This document shows positions 24,888-37,500 of a stretch of 64,000 nucleotides of DNA, in pieces (the stretch's first letter is position 1; each line of letters begins with the position of its first letter). Both the position numbers and the translations under genes were made by a program. Under the pieces are notes generated by a model, which worked only from the letters and a program-made list of their open reading frames with translations, was not told the origin of the DNA and did no database searches. This DNA comes from Xestospongia muta (taxonomy: Eukaryota; Porifera; Demospongiae; Haplosclerida; Petrosiidae), in contig OY848918.1 in NCBI GenBank assembly GCA_963693285.1, forward strand, positions 19,913,484 to 19,977,483, written 5' to 3'.

Positions 24888-25885
24888 TTATGTAACATGT
24901 CTATTCCTATAAAGTCTCATATCATTAAAAGAATGTGAAATAGATGTATCAATATTGAAAGATATGTACCATGTCAGAACTATCAGGTAGGAAATACAGG
25001 AATTGGTGATAACTAAAGCACTAAGAAAGTCAGTTGTTGTAATTGTCAACGGCAGACCTCTAGCATCAGTAAGGGAATCTGTAGACCACTCACTTGAGCC
25101 CTCATCACAGATACCCTCTAAGCTTGCAACTATAGAGGGATATAAGATTATAAAGGTTTGAAGAGCATGAATGCGTTGCACCTATCAAGTGCGACACAGA
25201 TCCTTGACTTTATGAATAGATGATTCAGGCTGAGTATCATCTATGGTTTTCTCTAAAACATTCTGCTGCTTAGGATGAGCAGCATGGAAGAAGAATACCT
25301 TCTCTATAGTACCCATCATGTTGGGCACACCTATAATTATTATTATGTGGATTAAACTGAAAATTATTATAATAATATACTTATTGGTGTCCTGTAATGA
25401 CTTCACAACAACTATGTTTATACAATGTGATGCACAATAGAGATATGATGCAAGAGGATACTGTTCACTAATTAGAGTTGAGGCACTTTGGTTCTTCCAG
25501 ACATATTGCCTGCTTTGTCATAAGCCTGACCTCATAGCTTTGTAAGATCAAGCCAATAACTACTAACATATTGAAAAATTTTTGTAGCAAGTGCCTCATC
25601 AGTAATTTTGTCACATTCCAAAAAATCAACAAAATCCTCTCTGATTAAATATTCATCTTGATCAACATACCTACATGTACATGTAATACATTTAAATCAA
25701 ATCATATGACAACAATGTACAATTAATAAATTAATCTTTATTTGCAAACGCACTAAATTAATTAGTAAAATACTTGTATATGTACATGTACATGTTTGTT
25801 CCTACCTTAACACAATACTCAGTTGTTCTTTATTTGATATATCAGTAACCTCGTCTGCAATCACAGTGAACAACATTAACTAAAA
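24888..25885 (-). pseudogene. hAT transposase relic (DUF4371 / zinc-finger MYM-like type)
   Basis: Reverse strand, in order: I-A-D-E-V-T-D-I-S-N-K-E-Q-L-S-I-V-L-R, which splices across about 125 bp into Y-V-D-Q-D-E-Y-L-I-R-E-D-F-V-D-F. Then (through a stop) G-Q-A-Y-D-K-A-G-N-M-S-G, then Y-L-Y-C-A-S-H-C-I-N-I-V-V, then A-A-H-P-K-Q-Q-N-V-L-E, then V-Q-R-I-H-A-L-Q-T-F-I-I-L-Y-P-S-I-V and a W-S-T-D-S block. These are the DUF4371 and RNase-H-like landmarks of hAT transposases, with the catalytic-type D in A-D-E. TGA and TAG stops and a disrupted SG-region show it is dead. The start and dimerisation C-terminus are missing. Confidence 0.78.
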
Positions 25886-26365
25886 CATCATTAACTGGAA
25901 AGAATGCATGTAATTCTGATGAATGACCACTTTGCAAATTAAAAAAGACTGTGTTATTTTACTCAATGTTGTATTGTCTACTCATACATCACTATACAGC
26001 CTGTAGCATAGGTTTATTTTGAATGTATTCATTCTTTAATTATTTTAATTATTAATTTTTAAATTGAGAATTCATACAAGACATTTGATTAGCAAATTGT
26101 AGCATAGCTTGATTATGACAGCAACTTTCATTCATATTAATAATTAAACTTCAATTCACTCAAGCTGCCCAATACAGTGTTTACACACTTTTATGACAGA
26201 TTTTAGAGGATGAGTATGAATGTTCCAGCCCATACAATTAATGAAAATACAAGATCGTACCCATCAAGTGTTTCCTCAGTGTTTCTTAATTTCATTGATA
26301 CTCTGTGACTAGGACACTGGTATTTCCACAGACTTAACAATATATTTATATTTCTACAAACTATA
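25886..26365. other. Gene-free spacer
   Basis: No feature supported; possibly the lost 5' part of the hAT element. Confidence 0.35.
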
Positions 26366-27800
26366 AAAATAACTTAAGAAAAGACATTAATAGTCCTCTT
26401 AATTAGGACTGTTTTATGAGGAAAACAGTACTGTTGTGTATAGTTCAACTTTAATTGTCCACTAGTAATACATATTATTATATGTAGTCAGCTACTATTA
26501 TACAATATAATAGAATACTCTAGTGTTAACAACTGTACTGTCTTGAGGAAGTGTTTTGTATTTTTAATTATAAATACTGATTGCATTCCTTAGTAATAAT
26601 CAAAACTTACTCATTCCATATAAATATGAGGAAACATGTACTGATGTATAAATTGTTAAATAATATCTCAGACAATCACTTAATCTCTCAAATGAAAAAA
26701 ATATATTTCTTACAAATGTCTACCTGTCATTAAAATATAACTATGGAATAATGGATATATTATATAATTGTGTTACAGCTATAAAAAGAAAACATTACTA
26801 TCAGTTCAATATACATGATTATGTGTAGTATTGATCTCTTGTTAGAACTTTGATTATCTAAGAATGTACTAAAGAATTAGTGTCACATTGATACATGAGT
26901 GCTTTATAATAAATGATACTGATAGTATACTGTAGAAGTATGTGATAATATGTTAATAAGATGAATTTTCATTTTTGGAGATCTAGTTAGTAGACTTATT
27001 GACATATAACTAGAAGTACTAATAGTAAGATAATGAGATGAATTTTCATTTATGGAGATGTAGTTAAATAGACTTATTGACATAGTCCTCCTAATTATGA
27101 GTGTTATGAAGAAACCAGTACTGTTGTGTATAGTTCTAATTTAATTTTCCAATATATACACTAGCTGTATATTATAGTATATTAGTATATATAGTCATAT
27201 ACTGTTAGTATGATAGAATACTCTATTGTTAGCTGTATAGTGTTGAGGGAGTGTTTAGTGTTTGTAATTATAAACACTAAATGCATTCCTTAGTAATAAT
27301 ACAAAACTTGAATATGTCACAGAATGTCTAATTCCAAATGTCAAGATATTGATCAGCAACTACGTCATTTTCAAATGCATCAACAGCAATGCTCACAAGA
27401 TGCATTGATATCTTCACTAGGTATCTGGGTAATGTCTTTTCAAGCACTCTGTCTTAGTTTATCTTTCACTCTTTTAATTTGCGTCAAATGACAAAAATTA
27501 ATTCCTATTAAATGACCCATCTGTAAAATGATAAATATATTATATAAATGTGTTACAGCTATTAAAACACCATTACTATCAGTTTAATATACATGATTAT
27601 GTATAGTATTAATGTCTTGTTACAAGTTTGATTTCTCTAAGAGTATACATGGAGAATTACTGTCACATTGATACATGTGTCCTTTATAATGAATGATACT
27701 GATAGTATACTGTAGAAGTATATGATAATAGCATAATGAGATGATTTTTATTATGGAGATCTAGTTAATAGATTTATTGACATATAACTAGAAGTAATAA
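26366..27800. repeat. Tandem pair of diverged ~700-bp repeats (third copy at 53900-54250)
   Basis: Unit one is about 26366-27010 and unit two about 27070-27800. Shared landmarks: cagtactgttgtgtatagtt, tgcattccttagtaataat, tgtgttacagctat, gatactgatagtatactgtagaag, and gttattgacatataactagaag variants. A third copy of the second half stands at 53900-54250, just before the large duplication of gene 2 introns. No TIR or coding signal was found. Confidence 0.65.
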
Positions 27801-27964
27801 CAAATACATGATTGTTGTTTAAATATGATACTAAGTAGTTGTTTATGATATTGAGTTCAACTATACTGAGGTAGCTACTGTGAACATTGATACAATGCTC
27901 TTTAATGTGAAATTAATACTAATCTCTTGAGTTGCTATCCCCAGATCATTTTCACTTTACGCAG

Positions 27965-28082
27965 TGTCTATTTGTCCGGCAGGAAATGCATACTTTGTTG
28001 TGTATTAAACTGATCCCCACCCACTAAACCTTAACCTACCTTTATACAACAAAGTATACATTTCCTGCCGGACAAATAGACA
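27965..28082. mobile_element. Foldback element, 118 bp with about 37-bp inverted ends
   Basis: TGTCTATTTGTCCGGCAGG at the left returns as its reverse complement ending at 28082. The arms are nearly perfect (one mismatch, C for T) for about 37 bp, with a loop of about 44 bp. Outside, CACTTTACGC and its imperfect inverse GCGTATAGTG continue the symmetry. It is a small MITE or foldback element about 470 bp before the gene 2 start codon, so it could influence that promoter (inference). Confidence 0.8.
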
Positions 28083-28329
28083 ATACGTTCACTATACGCA
28101 AAGTGGGCAACAATACAAGATTAACTAATCTCTAGTCTAGACCCTAACTTCTCATCTTTGGAACATAACTATGATTCTATAAGTTTCAGAACATTTTTGA
28201 CCAACACAAAACAGTTTATCTAAACACCTGTCTTTGTTCTCTATATTTCCAAAACTCTACAAGTTGTAATTGTGTGTGTGATACTTCCGCCCACTTATAT
28301 TAGCCCAGTAATTAAAATTGGTGGGCGTG

Positions 28330-28551
28330 TCAGAGTTGCCATAACAACCGCCAAACAACGCAGTCACACAAGAAGAATAGGTTAGTAGATCACACACTAT
28401 ACTATAATTTGGTTACAGTTGATTTAGTTAGTAGAGTTTCCTCATTCCAATGTAGTATATAGCTATTACTATCTATATCACCTACTTCCTGTATTGTCTA
28501 TAGACACCTGACATAGGAACAGTGACCAACTAAGAATCTAAACTTTTCAAA
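28330..28551 (+). promoter_or_regulatory. 5' untranslated exons of gene 2 (proposed)
   Basis: A GTTAGT donor follows agaagaatag at 28380, and a TATAG acceptor ends at 28503. So 28504-28551 would be 5' UTR in the first coding exon, and an untranslated exon would end at 28380. The start ATG at 28552 has A at -3 (caaaATGT), a good context. No TATA box can be assigned in this AT-rich DNA. Confidence 0.4.
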
Positions 28552-31500
28552 ATGTCTCAGGATAGGCTAGTAAGTCTATAATCTTTCTATTACTATGTCA
28601 TTATCCCTATATATCACTGTGATACTAACTAAACTCACATATCAGTGTTATTGTATAGACAGAATATCTTTCTAAAAGATGGTCTATTAGTTATAAGGGC
28701 TGATCTGTATACTCACTATACTACACTACATGATACATGTTGTCTTTATAATAGAATGAACAACTGTACTTGGCAGCTTATCATGGAAACATTGAAGTAG
28801 TCAAATCTACTATTGAACAAGGTGCTGATGTAAACTATCATTTTCCAGGCACTGTAAGTTACTAGCTCTCAATATTTAAGTATATATCTCAACAGTAAAG
28901 CCTATTTTTCATATACAGTGTGTTTTTATAAATAAGTCTAAGATCCAATAATTATCATATCACTACACACTGTATCATCATTATAGTATCATGTTGGTTG
29001 AGCTATAATACATGAGATGGTCTAGTCTCGTCCCCAGACCTACTCACAAGCTAAAATAGGTCTGATCACACGAGTTGATTTTTGTGACCCCTACTTTAGC
29101 TTGCAAGTAGGTCTGGGGACGAGACTAGGGATGATCTAAATTTAATATCACAAATCCCTCTGTGATTTTAATTATTAGTGTAAGAATTTCTTTCATTTTC
29201 TGTGTCATCTCCTAATAATAAAAAGTGTTAATATTACTGACATGATGTGTACATTTGTTTATCTAATAACAATGTTACTGAATTATTCTAACAGAGCCAG
29301 TCTATATCTATCATATAACACAAACTTATGAAGGGCAATATTCTTATGAATTTACTTTTAATATAGCATTTGCAAAATAGATTTTCTGGAATTATTACAA
29401 GATTTTATACTATGCTCATATTTACTCACTCACTCTCCTCATAAGTTTACAATCTACCAGAATGCTAATAAAACTCTGATAAGTATAGTTTTTTAAAGTA
29501 TCAAACAGAAACCTTGATTCCGATTGTATCAACAAGTTGTATACATACATACCTAACTATGGTCTATTTTTATAGAGAGTCCTTAGGTTTATTGTATTCC
29601 AGCATTTAAATTTGAGAAACAATTAGTACACACAATTAATTATAACATTAGAGAGATTGTGGTAACATATAGGAAATGGTAAGTTTAGTAAAATGTTCTT
29701 CATTTGCCAAAATGTTTTACTCCAGCATTTTAGTTAAAGACATGACAATAGGCAGAACAATTCATTGTTATTTAAATTTGCCAAAGTTTATTTTATATCT
29801 ATATGATCTCCTTGCACAATTACCTATTACAGGTGTTACATTTAGCTGTGTATTGCCACATAAATAAATCTATTTGCTGGTTCACACTTTATATAATAAC
29901 AATATTCATAACCTACTAATAATTTGATTAATAATATTATGACAATGAATAAGATTAAGTTTATAATTTTAAAAACAAGAGTGACCTTTTATATTCAGAG
30001 GTTAAACCAGTATGTTGTATAGTTTATGATTACAAGCAAAACATACTGTAGTACCTGGATTTATTAGCGACAATAAAATTTGGTGGAATTGTAAAATTTT
30101 ACAATTGGCGATATTAAATTTGACGAATTTAGCACATGTCTTGTTACCACACCCACTTTAGCCATCCAGCCACAATGTTTCACATGTAAAAAAATAAAAA
30201 TTGTGGGCGTGTCAACTACGTGAAAAATTTTGACGGTTATTTATTTGGTGATTTTTTAAATTCGCCAATTCGGAAAATTTTATCGGTCGCCAATAAATCC
30301 TGGTATACGGTATAATCCTTACATATCCACAGACTACTAAACTAAATGTTGGTACAGTAAATAATGTTAGAAGTCTCTTAGCTAGAGAGGTATTATAGTT
30401 AATAAAAGACATTTTGGACTCTATTTTGTCTGGACAAGTAATAGGGAAACATGAGAACAGCTAAAATTTCGTAAAGCATTAGACTAGTATGGTGTTCTTG
30501 TCCCTTTGCTTAGAGAGTATGAGTCTGGATACAAAACCATATAAGACTTGTATAGAAGGAATGTTAAAAAAATAAAAATGCTGTTGTGATATGCACTGAT
30601 CAGTGATAATGATCTTTCAAATAGAAGTATAGATGACATTTCTGTGGTCTGCAACATTTTTGCAGACCACAATAGACTGTACGAGTCTAACATGTGCTAG
30701 TCCCCAGACCCTTTGTCTCTAAGTCTCTATCAGTAGACACAGCTTAGAGTCCTTAATATAATATGATAATAGTTTCATTCACTTTCAAATTTAGTGACAG
30801 GATCTGGAGCACAAATTCATTGGTATTTCACTCATTAACCAAAATCAGTTTACTTTTGAATAATTTGCAAAATTATTTTTTGAAATGGTTTTTTGTACAT
30901 ACAGCATTTTATTTTTAAGGTATTTAGTTTGACCTTTCTTATACACTGAGTTTAAACCAGTATATTGTGTGTATTATGTTTATTAGCAAAACATATATTA
31001 TTAACATATCCACAGAGTAACTATATAATTGTAAATAATGTTCATAATATGTTTTAATAAGTAATGTAGTGTTTATAAGGACTCCATAATTTAAAATAAT
31101 TGCAAGTTATTAAAGTAGTCCAATAATGACTATTAATACTTTCATAGTATTATAATGTTAATTTAAGTTGTACTAATGTAATTATAGGTTCACTGACTTC
31201 TTTGTAATATCATCTATTAGAAATAACTAATATTTTATTAATATACTAATACTACTGTTACTATTGTGATATTGTATGTACTCTTTAAAATTTTATATTG
31301 TTATTTAATAAATAATTAATAGGTAGATCTTGTAACTGTCATTTGTTAATAACAAACATTATTATCTACCATTATATAGGGTTTTCAAAGACCACTGATT
31401 GCTGCATCTGCTTGTGGACACACTGATATTGTGTCTCTTCTTCTCCAAAAAGAAGCAGACCCAAATTGCACTACTAATTATGTAAGTGTTCATATAGTAG

Positions 31501-34500
31501 CAATACTGTTGTAAAGTATATATGTATACATTGTACATTTAGGTATACACATGTGACTTTATTAATGTAATTGTCATGTTGTACTTTTTGTTTTATTAGC
31601 ATTTCAATGTTATAATATAGGAGATGTTAAAAACAGAGAATTTACTTCCCCCAGATAATTATGTATAAAGGTCATCTGGTTTCAGTAACAGATATAGATC
31701 CACATCAAGTACTGGGCTGATCATTTCTTTATAGCTATTACACAGGGGTAGTTTTCCATCTTGCTACAATAGAATAGTTACAATAAGGGCTTTCCACTCA
31801 CTGTAATTAACAAGCTTAATTTTGACCAATGACAGCAACTTGTCTAGCTCAGCTTTAAGGATAGTTTAAGAGAGAAGACACAGGCTGAAGTCTTCAAAAA
31901 TTGTGTTTGGGATTTCTCTTCTAGTCCAGTTTAGCAACATGTTGAGTCATTGTGCCCAACTTGTCTGTCAAGACGTCTTTATTTTTCTCTATTTATTGCC
32001 CAATCATTAAGTTGTCTGTCCATAGTAAGTCTACTGGTTGAGACATATTATTTTTGGACCATTTTGAAATCTTGCCTGACACCCCTTGTTATATTAAACA
32101 CTATCCTATTATGTTTCTCATGGGTTTCCTCTCTCAGGTGTACATGAAGACCTAGTATCACTACATGTGCTTGAAAAAATGACTATGTGATAACGTGCAT
32201 GCAACCACGTGTACGCATGAATGGGTGTGGCATATTTCATCTAATTAACTTTCTTAGGTAAATATTTTGTGGTTTGTTTCTCAACCACGAAACCATGATA
32301 ATTTCCTCTCCCTCTCCTAGAAAAAACCCTGCTATATGGTACAGCATGTCTAGTTTTGTCAAATAACATAACAAATGTCATATTAAGTACATGTAAGTCT
32401 ATCAGTATCAGTACAGTGGAATATTGTACTCCCTGAATAATGGAAACCTCATTTACAATGACAAATTGTGTGGTCGAAATGAATTCCCATTTAATACACA
32501 TTACTTGTTGACTCAGAAAATATGGAAACCTTTTATATTATATAATAAATGCTTTTTACGAGTGATTGTAGTAAAGAATCATCACTTCTAATGTCCAGTT
32601 AATGAATACATTGATAATGGATTAGTGAAATGACAAACGTATAGCTTAATAGAGCTTTGTAAACTTGTAATGACAGCCCTTACATACAGGCTTAGTTAAT
32701 TATATTGATATTATATTGTAAATAATTATGTTAAAAGCTTCTTGTCATGATTCTAATACTATATATAAACAGAAGCTTAGAATGTTATATAACAGTTACT
32801 CTAGTAACACAAACTATCTCTACAATTATACAAGGAAATAATATAACAAAGTTTTTATATGTTAAGTTGTAGTTTCTAATACATGGCAGTGTTTTTACAC
32901 TCAGTCTATAAGTATGATGTACCAGTGATTTGTAATGTATGTTGTACTGTCTTCATTGTTGTCATCAGATAAAGATAACTATGATAGTCACTAAGTCATA
33001 TGTCCAGCCAGTGTCATTGTTTGATGGCTGGTACATGTTGTAAATAGAGTCTCTTTACTTCCCTAATCAAGTGTATATTTATATGATATAATTTCCTTAA
33101 TAATTATTGATACTATATATCAACAAATACATACTGTGAATAATAGATAAACATACTTAAAACTGATTGACAAAAGAAATTATGCCAACAACCAACTGAC
33201 AAAGTAGGGCATTAAATAGAATGTGATCTCTATAATAAGATATATACCTTATATTACGTAACTATCATGTATGTATCTATTAAAAGTAGGGCACTATATA
33301 GAATGTGATCTCTGTAATAAGATATGTACCTTATATTACTTATTTATTATTTGTTCATATTTTCTACACTTATTACATTAGTCCCAGCTTATATCCTGAT
33401 TACCTGAAGAATACATTTATGGCTTGTAGAGTACATCCTTTTGCTTGATAAGCACTATTTTACTGACATATAGTATACACTTGCATGATCTATTTTACAT
33501 ATGAGAGGTGTCTAAAGCTATAAAAGTTGTAAAATTTTGATTTATATACAGTTCTAATTACAAAACATGATCTCAGTGTCTACATGACAATTAATGAACA
33601 ATTACATGTTTTCGGAGTTAAGTTTTAAATATGATGTTTTCAATCCAACTTGACTGAATACCCACCAATAACACCTCATCAAGTGTTAGCTTTCTCAGTA
33701 GTCTTTAAAAGTTACAAACATTGCTGTAAATGGACACATATGTAATTAATATTGTCTTTATAACAGTAAATAGACTCATTACTTGCTGTGTTTGTCAGAG
33801 GTAAACATACAAGGATTAATTTCTATAAATCATATATGTCAATAGTATAAAGGATACAATGTAGTCATAATTACATAGATACAAGCTATCAATATAGTAC
33901 AAATACAATATCACATAATCAGTAATTAGTGTGTATAACCATACTGTGATACAATTTAAAGTAGTAGTCAACAATGTGACATAGTGTACCAGTACAGTCT
34001 ATGTACATGTATTTCTTTGTATTGTGTTATTAATGTTGTCTATATCTTTTAGAACAAGAGTACTCCTTTGCACTATGCTGCAAGGTTTGGAAACGCTGAA
34101 GTTGCTACAATTTTAATAAACAGGGGAGCTAATCTAGATTTTGTTAATGTGGTTAGTATCAAATATTTTACTATACTACATACTAGTGATGTGTCCATTA
34201 CAGTCTCAATCTAACCAACTTCCATTATTACAATATTGGATCATTTCAACATTATTCTTTTTTTTTTACTTCAACAAAAGTACAGTACCAATTTATTTCC
34301 TTAGAAGGCTTAAACTAACAATGAAATGGAAGTAAATATGCTCTTTCAAAGTGTTAGTGAATTCTGTCATTTTTATAGTTTTCACATACAATTTCTTGTA
34401 GGATCAAGAATGCTTTTAGAATCTAGATACACCTCTTTGCAGTTAAAGTGTGAAAAGACTAATGTGATTTCGAAAGTTCAGTACGAACACAAAGCCTTGT

Positions 34501-37500
34501 ACAATGCAAAATTGTTTGCTTTGACAGAATGCTTTGTGTTACAAGCTTAAAGTGTCTCATATATCTGTAGCTATCATTGGTAAGATGTATTTCCAAGAAT
34601 GTATCTCTCTTTCTAAAATTTGGTGACAATCATCAAGTAGGGTCAATATTGGGAGAATTTTTACAGATTTTGTATCCATCTAACAAATTGTTTTTTGTTG
34701 CAATAGATAAACAAGTAGTAAACATTTGAAGGTTAATGTAAATAAAATTAAATACTTACAGCCAGAAATATTTACATAATAGGCTGTGTCATGGATTATA
34801 CTCTGACCTGGTTAAGTTAAGCTACCCAGACATGTAAATAACTTAGCCTTTTTACGTGCTATCCGTAAGGAACCTGTACGAATAAATTCAGCTTACAAAT
34901 GCGCATTTTATAAATAAAATGTGGCTCTCTAGTGCTACAAAAAAATTAACAACTATAAAGTCCATACATTTTCAATGGCATACTTTGATCATACTTCAAA
35001 TTTCACACCTTTGAATAACACTATTCATCTTAAGAAGTCAGCCGTGTGTCACGTGTCAATTCAAAATTACAGTTCTAATTAAATGAACAGATGTCTATCA
35101 TAACAATCATTAATTCATTATTATTAAAATAATAATCAGGTCTTGTCTTTTGCAATTTAAGACAGCTATAAAGCCACCATAGTTTTGAAAAGAACCTTTT
35201 AAAAAAAGAGGAAGACTGAGAATGCATAGAAATATTCGTCATCAAAACTATCTTGATGCTGGCACATAAACTCTTGTGGTATTAGCAGTTTATGTAAGAG
35301 GTCCTTGAGTCCATTGATGTCTGTTGAGTTTCTTGAAATAGTCATAGACATTCACAACAACCTCCTTTTTTGTGACCTCAGTCTTTTTTCCCTTTGCATC
35401 TTCATCTTCAATTATTTTTTACAGGCAAATTATACTCCTCTTCATTGGGCTGCTATCCACAACCATTTTGATGTAGCTGATGTGCTAATAAAATCTGGTG
35501 CATTATTGGATGCCATTAACAAAGTAAGTGTCTTCATTATTAAACATTTTGTTATTATACATGACTGTATTTTGTATGTAATGTTGTTATTAATTTATGT
35601 AATTATGTAGTTATTTGTGGTTTTGTCACTTCATATAACTACATATTATCACAATATAAACAAAATGGCTACATTTACTATAACCCTAGCATTAACTAGT
35701 CACTATTTTAATTACTTGTAGTCCATTATATAAGCTAAATTGTTTGACACTCTCAGTAGCAACAAAGCTAATATACAGGACACTGTTTGTTTCTTTGAAT
35801 AATATGCTCTGTCATTTCATATTTATAGGTTTGTGTGATAAGATTTTCTGTTTGTCAATAATTTTAATACGTTTACATAAGATTTGTATCTTTCAAACTA
35901 CTGTTCATATTAATCATTATGATAACATATTAATAGAAAGTATCAACAACAAATGATACCGTTTCTGTCATTTCTTACACCAAACTTCTTCTATATAATC
36001 AATAAACATTGCATTGTGTATTGTGAAACATACACCTGAGACATATTAACATGTGACCATAAATATGATAATTGTACTTAATGTGTAAACAAGTGCTTGC
36101 ATTGAAAGCATTGCTATGTGCCCATCTTGAACAAGAAGTCAATGGAATATGGTAATCATAAGGCTAATCATTGAGCTTCTGATATACCAAATTTAGTGAC
36201 TTACTCTTCAAGGTGACCACAAAGCAACTATTTATATGCAAGCATTCGCTCTAAATTCCTTTGTGTGTTATATACCATTTTTGTATTTTTGGTCACATAT
36301 GGTCTTAATAGTTGTCAGTGTTATTACTTTAGACACTCCATTTATGTAATTATTGAAAATGGATTTTAATTATGTATAAGAATCTTGTCATAGATATTAT
36401 GACTTTTGTGCATATGTCATCATCCATTGTCATGTATTCATTTGAACACATTAAGTCATTGTAGTAATTTGTAAATTGTGAAAATGAAGTTAGTTAATGT
36501 AAAAACATATGTTAAGCGGTGTTCTAAAATTGATGATAAGAAGTTTATCAGACAATAAATGCTCTAATTATGTTTGTTTACTGTATATCATATATAATAA
36601 TATCTTTGAGTTAATGATGCTAATGGCTTTAATGATGTACTCCTGTTTACATACCTTTTTTTAACAAAAAGGCCCCTCATTGTGTAGTTATGAGGTATAA
36701 ATATACAACATTAGTAAGTAACACATCATGATGTAGGAGTTAACATAGTTAATATCAGTAATTATACATAGTTATAATATACTTGATGTAATGAGTAGAT
36801 ACTTTGTGTACATAATATAATGATAATATGACTGGGAGGATATGTCCTATGTTTTCATATATATGTATGATTATTATATAAGTTAATAAATGGGTTATTA
36901 GTAAACACTAACATTATTGTATTTATTATAATATCAATAACAATTAGATATAACGCTTAAGATAAGTGATATTATTTCATTATATAGTATGGTGACACCC
37001 CATTACATGATGCATGCTCTAGGGGTGAACTGGAATGCATCAAATTACTCTTATCAAGTGGAGCTGATGCTACCATTAAGAACAATCAAGGTAAAACAGC
37101 TGCAGACAAAGTTAAACCTGATGACAGAGCTACTATATTATATTTGATTGAAGAAGCCAAAAAAGGTAATGTAGTCCATCACAATAGACATGTACTTATA
37201 GTGTAAGTGATACTAGTATATGAGTATGAGTATCTTATGAAACTACTGCTACCACAATCCAGCTAATTGAATAGATCATAACAATGTTTGTACATACATG
37301 TAATGATATCTTTAGTATTTTTTTAATGTCAGTATATTTTGATGTTACATTATGATACATATACTAGTAACATATGTATAGTATTGATCTTTAAAGCTTG
37401 ATTGCAAACGAAACATACTTGTAGATTATGTACAAGAAAGCAATGATGATGGGCATTTATTAGAATGCATTTTTTAACTATTATACAGTGTTGCAAAACA

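Larger units (their letters stand above)
29400..33790 (+). repeat. Segmental duplication, copy A (gene 2 introns; partner 54297-58495)
   Basis: Colinear and by eye mostly above 90 % identical to 54297-58495 across 4 kb, including the ankyrin exon at 31380. Differences include one MITE present only here (30046-30310) and two blocks of about 50 and 65 bp present only in the partner (near 55195 and 55405). The stretch 31620-32150, also present in both, looks like an old mobile element but could not be assigned. A 63-codon frame kept in both copies at 29676 and 54572 has no known relative. Confidence 0.85.
28755..37165 (+). other. Gene 2 ankyrin exons
   Basis: Five exons: [12 protein letters not shown] (28755), [10 protein letters not shown] (31380), [14 protein letters not shown] (34053), [10 protein letters not shown] (35425) and [13 protein letters not shown] (36988). 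The first four are 99 or 102 nt and phase 0 at both ends, one repeat each. The fifth is 178 nt, ends phase 1 and carries the cap helix D-K-V-K-P-D-D-R-A. Introns between them reach 2.5 kb and contain most of the duplicated and mobile DNA of this gene. Confidence 0.88.

Noticed and set aside
29676..29867. 63-codon frame kept in both 29676 and 54572
   Set aside because: Kept because the duplication is recent; both differences change residues, and no family is recognised.
31620..32150. Possible transposase or LINE piece in gene 2 intron
   Set aside because: Present in both A and B, but no motif could be matched; left as repeat only.
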